From Litoditis marina (taxonomy: Eukaryota; Nematoda; Chromadorea; Rhabditida; Rhabditidae): 64,000 bases of DNA. Where the stretch lies: the NCBI GenBank assembly GCA_964036275.1, contig OZ038439.1, forward strand, positions 14,988,330 through 15,052,329, in the 5' to 3' direction. Below are positions 59,701 to 64,000 of this stretch, one piece after another. Numbering within the stretch: position 1 is the stretch's first letter; each line of letters opens with the position of its first letter. The notes beneath the pieces were generated by a model. It worked only from the letters and a program-made list of their open reading frames with translations. It did no database searches and was not told the origin of the DNA. Made by a program: the position numbers and the translations under genes.

Positions 59701-62602
59701 CCACATTTTGTCTGTCCGCTTGGGCAGATAACCTGGGCCGGTTCAACATGATGCACATACAAAGCTCAACTTTGGCTGGTGGAGTTGCTATTGGTGAGTA
59801 AACATTGAATGGCGACAACTAAATTTGTATAGTTTTCACTTTCGTTTTTTGTCCAGCTGATAGTTCAATTGCTCTAGTAAGGAAATACTGTGTGAGACTA
59901 TCTCAGGACTGTAACAAAGACTACAAAAATATGAATCAGTCTGTAAAAAGCTGTCATTTAATACTAAAGGTAGTACCAATTTCGAGTTCTAGGTCGACTA
60001 CTAAACATCAGCAGTCCCTATCATTTTCCATCCGTTTTCAAAAAAAAAACAGTTGATTCGTATTCAGAGTGACGGTTATTTCTTTATGTCCGTAATGTTA
60101 CTATAGTCGTCGCCAACGGAAAGGCAGGAGGGTACTGTATATCTCACTTTTCGCTGTGTATGCACACATGTCTTCGATTCCAAAGCTTGCCTGTTATGTG
60201 TATTAATAGCGCAGCGGTTAGCACCCTGCTACGAATATTTTGCTCGCAGGTTCGATTCCGGCGAGAGACAAAAGTTTATAAATTTGGCACCCACTATAGT
60301 TGATTCACAGGTTCCGCTGCCAATGCCGTACTCTACCCGTCCCACGCGGTTGCGGTCGGAATAATTGGAAGTACACTATCAGTAATTGGTCACGTTTATT
60401 TGAGTGTGAGTTTCGGTATAATGGAAATTAATTAAAAATTAGGAACAATTCACATATGAAGAATTAGAATAATGCGTGCTGTAGTCGCCATTTTCCCGAT
60501 AAAGACAGCAGAGGGTTCGATTGATTGAGCGATGCGGGGCGAGCGGTCGTTGATCACTTGCCAACAGGCGAGAGAGTGTGTGCTCAGAACGATTGGCGCC
60601 AGTTTTCTTCGATTGGCCAGCTACAAAAGCGAGAAAGTGTGCAGGTCAATGAGACCGCAGACATCTGCGTCTCTCTGACCTGCACACTCTCTCGCTCAGC
60701 CAATAAAAAAGTGGCTGGCCAATTGGCTGGGAATTGTCTGAGTAGATCAACTCAGAACGATTGGCGCCAATTTTCTTCGATTGGCCAGCTACAAAAACGA
60801 GAGAGTGTGCAGGTCAATGAGGCCGCAGACATCTGAGTCTCTCTGACCTGCACTCTCTCTCGCTCAGCCAATAAAAAAGTGGCTGGCCAATTGGCTGGGA
60901 ATTGTCTGAGAATGATACGCAGACTGACTGGCTCCTCGCCAAACCCCGCCCCTTACAAAATCGATGGTACGGTGTCCACAACGGTTTGACAAATCCTATA
61001 CTTATTCTGCGACACTAAACATATTTTAGAAACAATCCAACGACTTAGCTTGGCAATTACATCTCTGTCCAACAGAAAACCGACAATATTGAGCTTCTGA
61101 ATCATTTTCAAACTATTTTATGATTCATAATATCAACTTGAAGGACTGTTTTTTCACAACTTGTTTTTTATTTACAGCCAATTATGGAGAAGAACTTCAA
61201 GTTATACGACACCTGTGGAGTACACAACTTGCACGGCCTGCCCGGAATTCTGGCCGGGGTGAGTTTTTGGTTCAACCAAGAAAATGTTATTTAACGTGGT
61301 AGTATATGTTTATTCATCAATCTTCCTTCTTGATTGTTTCCAAATTCGTTGAAAGTTCAGTTCGAGTTTAAACATTCTTGCCGTTCGCTTCATTTGATCG
61401 CTTTCAGGTCTTCAGTATCATTTTCGCCCTATTCTACGAGTCCGAAACGTACGGAAAAACGTGAGTTTTTATTTTCATTCCGTTTTAGAAAGCACGCTGT
61501 ACTATCAATTCCGTTTTACACCAGCTCGGTACATTTTTCAATGAGAAGAGCACTCGTTTGCACACTTCATTTGGAACAGGGAAAGGGATGATGGTGGTTT
61601 CTAAGTTTCATTATTCCAATTTGTTGTACTTTAATCATGCATCATCTTAGATTTTCATTCATTTTCAGTCTATACCACATCTACCCCTACTATGCGGGTG
61701 GGGAGATGAACGGGGACCGAGACAATCATTCACAAGCCCTGTACCAGGCGGCAGGGATGGCCATCGCACTGGGATCAGCGTTGGTGGGAGGATTTTTCAC
61801 GGGTTTGTTCTTTTTTTGTTAAAATATGAATTGTAGTTTGACCTAAGAACAACCGAATAGAAAATGCACCTAGATCAAACTACAAAGTACAAACAGAAAA
61901 ACGCGAGATGCATATTTTTGATCTCTCAAATGTTGAGAGACTCGTATAAGCTATAAGTTCAAGTTAAATAATCAGAGAGTCCCTGTGGAAAGCAGGAAAG
62001 AAAATGCGGTTATTTCTTGTTCTGCTACGTTTTTAGTTTAGTCGTGCTGTGTTTAACTTGTATTATGTGAGGTTACAGTACAACATTCCTACTCCGTGTA
62101 TGGTTTTGTTTGAGAAAAAGTTCTGAAAACATATTTGGAACCAATTTCAGGTCTACTACTGAGAATACGATTATGGAACCAGGTAGTAGATCCGCACTTT
62201 CCCTACGGGGAAACGAACTACTACTCACACGACGCCAACTTTCTCAGCAAGGTTAGTATAGATAGAGGCTGTCCCGAGAGGGAAAACACGACACAGCAGA
62301 TCAAATGTACACGCCAAATTCAACAATTTTAGTTGGAATTGAAATCGAGTCCATGCTACAATACTTTAAAGAGGGGCATTTCTCTAAGCTGGAAGAAAGA
62401 TGGTCCAGGCAAAGCTTCACCATCTCCTTACTTATTCGAGTGGAGAAAAACTATGAACACCGAAATTTTGGAATGTCCTCAACCAATGCAGAGAAGCTTC
62501 TTGAATAGGTGAAGTTGTCAAAATATTTTTTTTATGTTTCAGTACGAGCGGGCGCGGGAGCAAGAATTGGAAGAACGCCAGCGACTTCACGAAATTTATT
62601 AG
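56748..62602 (+). CDS. Rh-type ammonium/ammonia channel
   Basis: Rhesus-glycoprotein member of the Amt/Mep/Rh family: a membrane channel for NH3 (possibly CO2). Exons: 56748-56892, 57387-57448, 57745-57875, 58244-58394, 58665-58809, 59060-59116, 59641-59793, 60311-60405, 61178-61258, 61408-61460, 61669-61802, 62151-62251, 62543-62602; all phases agree; 1368 nt, 455 aa, normal length. Family marks: [16 protein letters not shown] (TM2), [23 protein letters not shown] with pore His at about 174, [15 protein letters not shown], and NLHGLPGI with the second pore His at about 332. Eleven or so hydrophobic segments can be seen. The charged C-tail ends [16 protein letters not shown] ends 2 nt before the ATG. 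Similar in layout to C. elegans rhr genes. Introns carry many mobile elements and a partial copy of exon 4. Confidence 0.96.
58066..58116 (+). pseudogene. partial duplicate of Rh exon 4 start
   Basis: AAGGATGATCAGCGCGGACT and the following 31 bases repeat 58241-58291, the acceptor AG plus the first 48 bases of exon 58244-58394. Only two differences, both synonymous in the exon frame (TCG/TCA, ACA/ACC). Directly after it comes GTGAAG, a plausible donor. Used as an exon it would be 47 nt, breaking the frame. Confidence 0.85.
58446..58519. repeat. short GTAGTTTG foldback
   Basis: TGTGTTTGTAGTTTGATC and GAGATCAAAACACAA are the arms. In Rh intron 4. Confidence 0.7.
59388..59613. mobile_element. 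GGTTAAC foldback element, copy 2
   Basis: GGGCCAATTCCACAAGGAAC to GAATTCCCCC; GTTAACCC words on the left, GGGTTAAC on the right, with a central TGTCTTTTGGGG also found in the copy at 16871. In Rh intron 6. Confidence 0.8.
60101..60299 (+). mobile_element. tRNA-derived short element, copy 5
   Basis: CTATAGTCGTCGCCAACGGA to GGCACCCACTATAG, with A box AGCGCAGCGGTTAGCACC and B box GGTTCGATTCC near 60250. Both ends carry CTATAG in inverted sense. Lies just 11 bp before an Rh exon, close to its acceptor. Confidence 0.85.
60583..60742 (+). mobile_element. 160-bp foldback element, copy 2
   Basis: CTCAGAACGATTGGCGCCAG to GGGAATTGTCTGAG. Inner stem GAGAAAGTGTGCAGGTCA and complement. Almost identical to the next copy. 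Confidence 0.85.
60751..60910 (+). mobile_element. 160-bp foldback element, copy 3
   Basis: Same ends and length as the preceding copy, same orientation, 8 bp after it. A decayed relative lies at 63840-63960. Confidence 0.85.
61831..61886. repeat. short GTAGTTTG foldback
   Basis: TTGTAGTTTGACCTA and TAGATCAAACTACAA, 56 bp in total. In Rh intron 11. Confidence 0.75.
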
Positions 62603-62620
62603 AAATTAATGTGTTTTGGT

Positions 62621-62626
62621 AATAAA
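62621..62626 (+). terminator. Rh polyadenylation signal
   Basis: AATAAA 18 nt after the Rh stop codon, followed by a T-rich stretch. The 3' UTR would be very short. Confidence 0.75.
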
Positions 62627-63244
62627 TATGTTTTTTTTTGAAGATTGTTTTTTCTCTGTTTTTTGTTTCAAAATGTCGTCGCTTTGGGGACTAAGAAAAA
62701 CAGCTAATCGCTATGAGACGATCAACTTTCGGGTTTTAAATCTTATTTCGATCTCATATCTTTACACGGGTCAGAGCCAAAAAGCTATTGCTAAAATTTT
62801 TTATTCAGAGTCTAAAATTTACTGAAGCTTATCAGGTTCTAACCCGTAGTCAAGAAATTTTCCAATATAGCTCCAAGAAATATGTAATAAGAAAGATGAA
62901 GAAGACAAAAAGCACTATCAGGTTTATACCCGTAGCCGGTTTTCAAGCTTTCTCCAGGAAAGTTTTCAAGAAAGTTCCCCAAAAAGGTTCAACCCGTCTA
63001 CCCGGCTTTCAAGCGCTCTCGGTTCTCAAGTTCGTCGAAAACAAACTTGCCTTGTCGAAAATCCCCAGGTTTGCCAGGAAGTGCAAAACATGTTCAACGA
63101 AAAAGTTCTCGAAAATGAAAAAAGTTCCAATCATTTTATCTCTACTAGCGGTCGCGGACGGTAGTTCATACTCGGAAAGAAAAAGAAGGTTGCTCACACT
63201 CTTTTCTTTTTTCTCGGGTGATAATTCAATTTATCATCTGCAAA
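62627..63244. other. no gene seen
   Basis: An open plus-strand frame at 62788-63270 is rich in Lys and Ser, shows no family resemblance and runs into the next repeat; it also contains repeated TTTCAAG and AAAGTT words. I do not support it as a gene. Confidence 0.45.
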
Positions 63245-63510
63245 GCATAAGCTTGAGGATGTGGGGGTAAAAAGTACACATCTCCGGTATCGAAGTTCAG
63301 CTCCCCACTCGTTGAAGTTTGACCCCCCACCATTGAAGTTCTGCCCCCGCCGACCCAGGTGGGGGGGGGGGTAAACAGTAAATGTCGAAGTTGATTTTTG
63401 ACCCCTCCCCCCTCTCCTAAATTTCCAGGTTTTAGCTTGGGTGGGGGGTTGGAGTGCTACGGGGGGGGGACTCAACTAAAGTGGGGGGCAATACTTCAAT
63501 TTTCCCCAAG
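63245..63510. repeat. G-tract/C-tract element with TTGAAGTT words
   Basis: C tracts linked by GTTGAAGTT words on the left, G tracts on the right, ending with a G tract, GGGACTCAAC, GGGGGGCAATACTTCAATTT and TCCCC. Same architecture as 13795-14130 with a different linking word. Confidence 0.7.
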
Positions 63511-63670
63511 TTTATACTTTTTATCCTGTATTATCCCATTCCATGGGTTATAGTTTAATCCAGCCCGTTCACAGTTGAACTTATGACGCACATCGAGTTG
63601 TATCTAACTAAGCTATAATCATATTCTATTGTATGCTTTCCATCAATTTAGGTAATATTACTGCTTTCAG

Positions 63671-63722
63671 TCAACTGTGCCACTTCGAAAACATGTTCAA
63701 AAAGAGAGCAGTCACCAAAAAG
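63671..63722 (+). CDS. possible first exon of a further gene (truncated)
   Basis: CTGCTTTCAG ends at 63670; 22 nt later an ATG (63693) opens MFKKRAVTKK, ending at 63722 before GTATAC. Acceptor near the ATG plus a downstream donor repeats the layout of the six certain genes. Ten residues are too few to name a family, and the window ends before another exon can be seen. Confidence 0.35.
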
Positions 63723-63839
63723 GTATACCGTCTTTCTTTCTTCATTTTTTTCTCCTTTCATTTTTCCTTCATTATATCCCAAATAGAGTTCTTGGAGCTC
63801 TGAAATTTAAGAAAGAGGACATATTCTATCAAACCGTTA

Positions 63840-63960
63840 TGGATAGCTGAGGCCGCAGACAAGCTAAAGCCGTCTGCATCTCTCTGACCTGCACTTTCTC
63901 TCGCCGAGGCAGCTACAAACGTGGCTTTCTGATTGGCAAAAAGTTGTCTAAGCTTTTCAT
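63840..63960. repeat. decayed 160-bp foldback relative
   Basis: GAGGCCGCAGAC, TCTCTCTGACCTGCACTTTC and CAGCTACAAA words match the family at 60583, with its centre altered. Confidence 0.6.
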
Positions 63961-64000
63961 GTGAACTGGGCCATTTGGTGTCTTTGTTGGGAAATAATTA

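Larger units (their letters stand above)
60482..61000. mobile_element. 193-bp repeat interrupted by two foldback insertions
   Basis: Outer parts match 37747-37939 from TAGTCGCCATTTTCCC to TTTGACAAATCCTATA. After GAGAGTGTGTG the match stops, two 160-bp elements follow, and it resumes with GATACGCAGACTG. TAGATCAA, present once in the empty site, stands between the two inserts. Confidence 0.82.

Noticed and set aside
62788..63270. 160-codon plus-strand open frame
   Set aside because: Biased Lys/Ser composition, repeated words, no recognised domain, and runs into a repeat.

Overview
This is eukaryotic (invertebrate animal) genomic DNA. I find six spliced protein-coding genes, the possible first exon of a seventh at the right edge, one intact tRNA gene, and a very dense background of foldback elements, tRNA-derived short elements and (GA)n/(CT)n arrays. 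Introns are GT-AG, often with TTTCAG-type acceptors. All six genes have a splice-acceptor-like AG 2 to 81 nt upstream of the start codon, five of them within 15 nt. That is the signature of spliced-leader trans-splicing, so a nematode, flatworm or other trans-splicing invertebrate is the best guess; the species is not identifiable from the window.

Layout: 1-15138 has no recognisable gene and holds repeats. The minus-strand gene at 15139-25390 encodes the catalytic subunit of protein phosphatase 1 (9 coding exons, 324 aa). The plus-strand gene at 29231-33903 encodes a REEP1-4-like ER-shaping protein. 34000-39050 holds repeats and a tRNA-His. The plus-strand gene at 39070-41171 encodes a 54-residue predicted secreted peptide. 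Two minus-strand genes follow: an HDDC2-type HD-domain 5'-deoxynucleotidase (41520-46253) and the kinetochore protein MIS12 (47790-52395). The plus-strand gene at 56748-62602 encodes an Rh-type ammonia channel (13 exons, 455 aa). At 63693 a short exon-like start may open a further gene.

The genes do not form one pathway. PP1 and MIS12 both act in chromosome segregation (PP1 docks at kinetochores through KNL1, a partner of the MIS12 complex), but they lie 22 kb apart and linkage may be coincidence.

Two patterns stand out. First, partial copies of exon ends that include the splice junction sit in introns near their parent exons in three genes (PP1, Rh, HDDC2); the two best copies differ from the parent almost only at synonymous sites. 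Second, many non-coding stretches are built from one short, near-palindromic word (for example GGTTAACC, GAACCGGTTC, GCAACCGGTTGC, ACTAGT, GAATTGAATT) repeated in both orientations and arranged as a large inverted repeat, with a different word at each place. All exon models come from reading splice sites and family similarity by eye; no alignment or transcript data were available.
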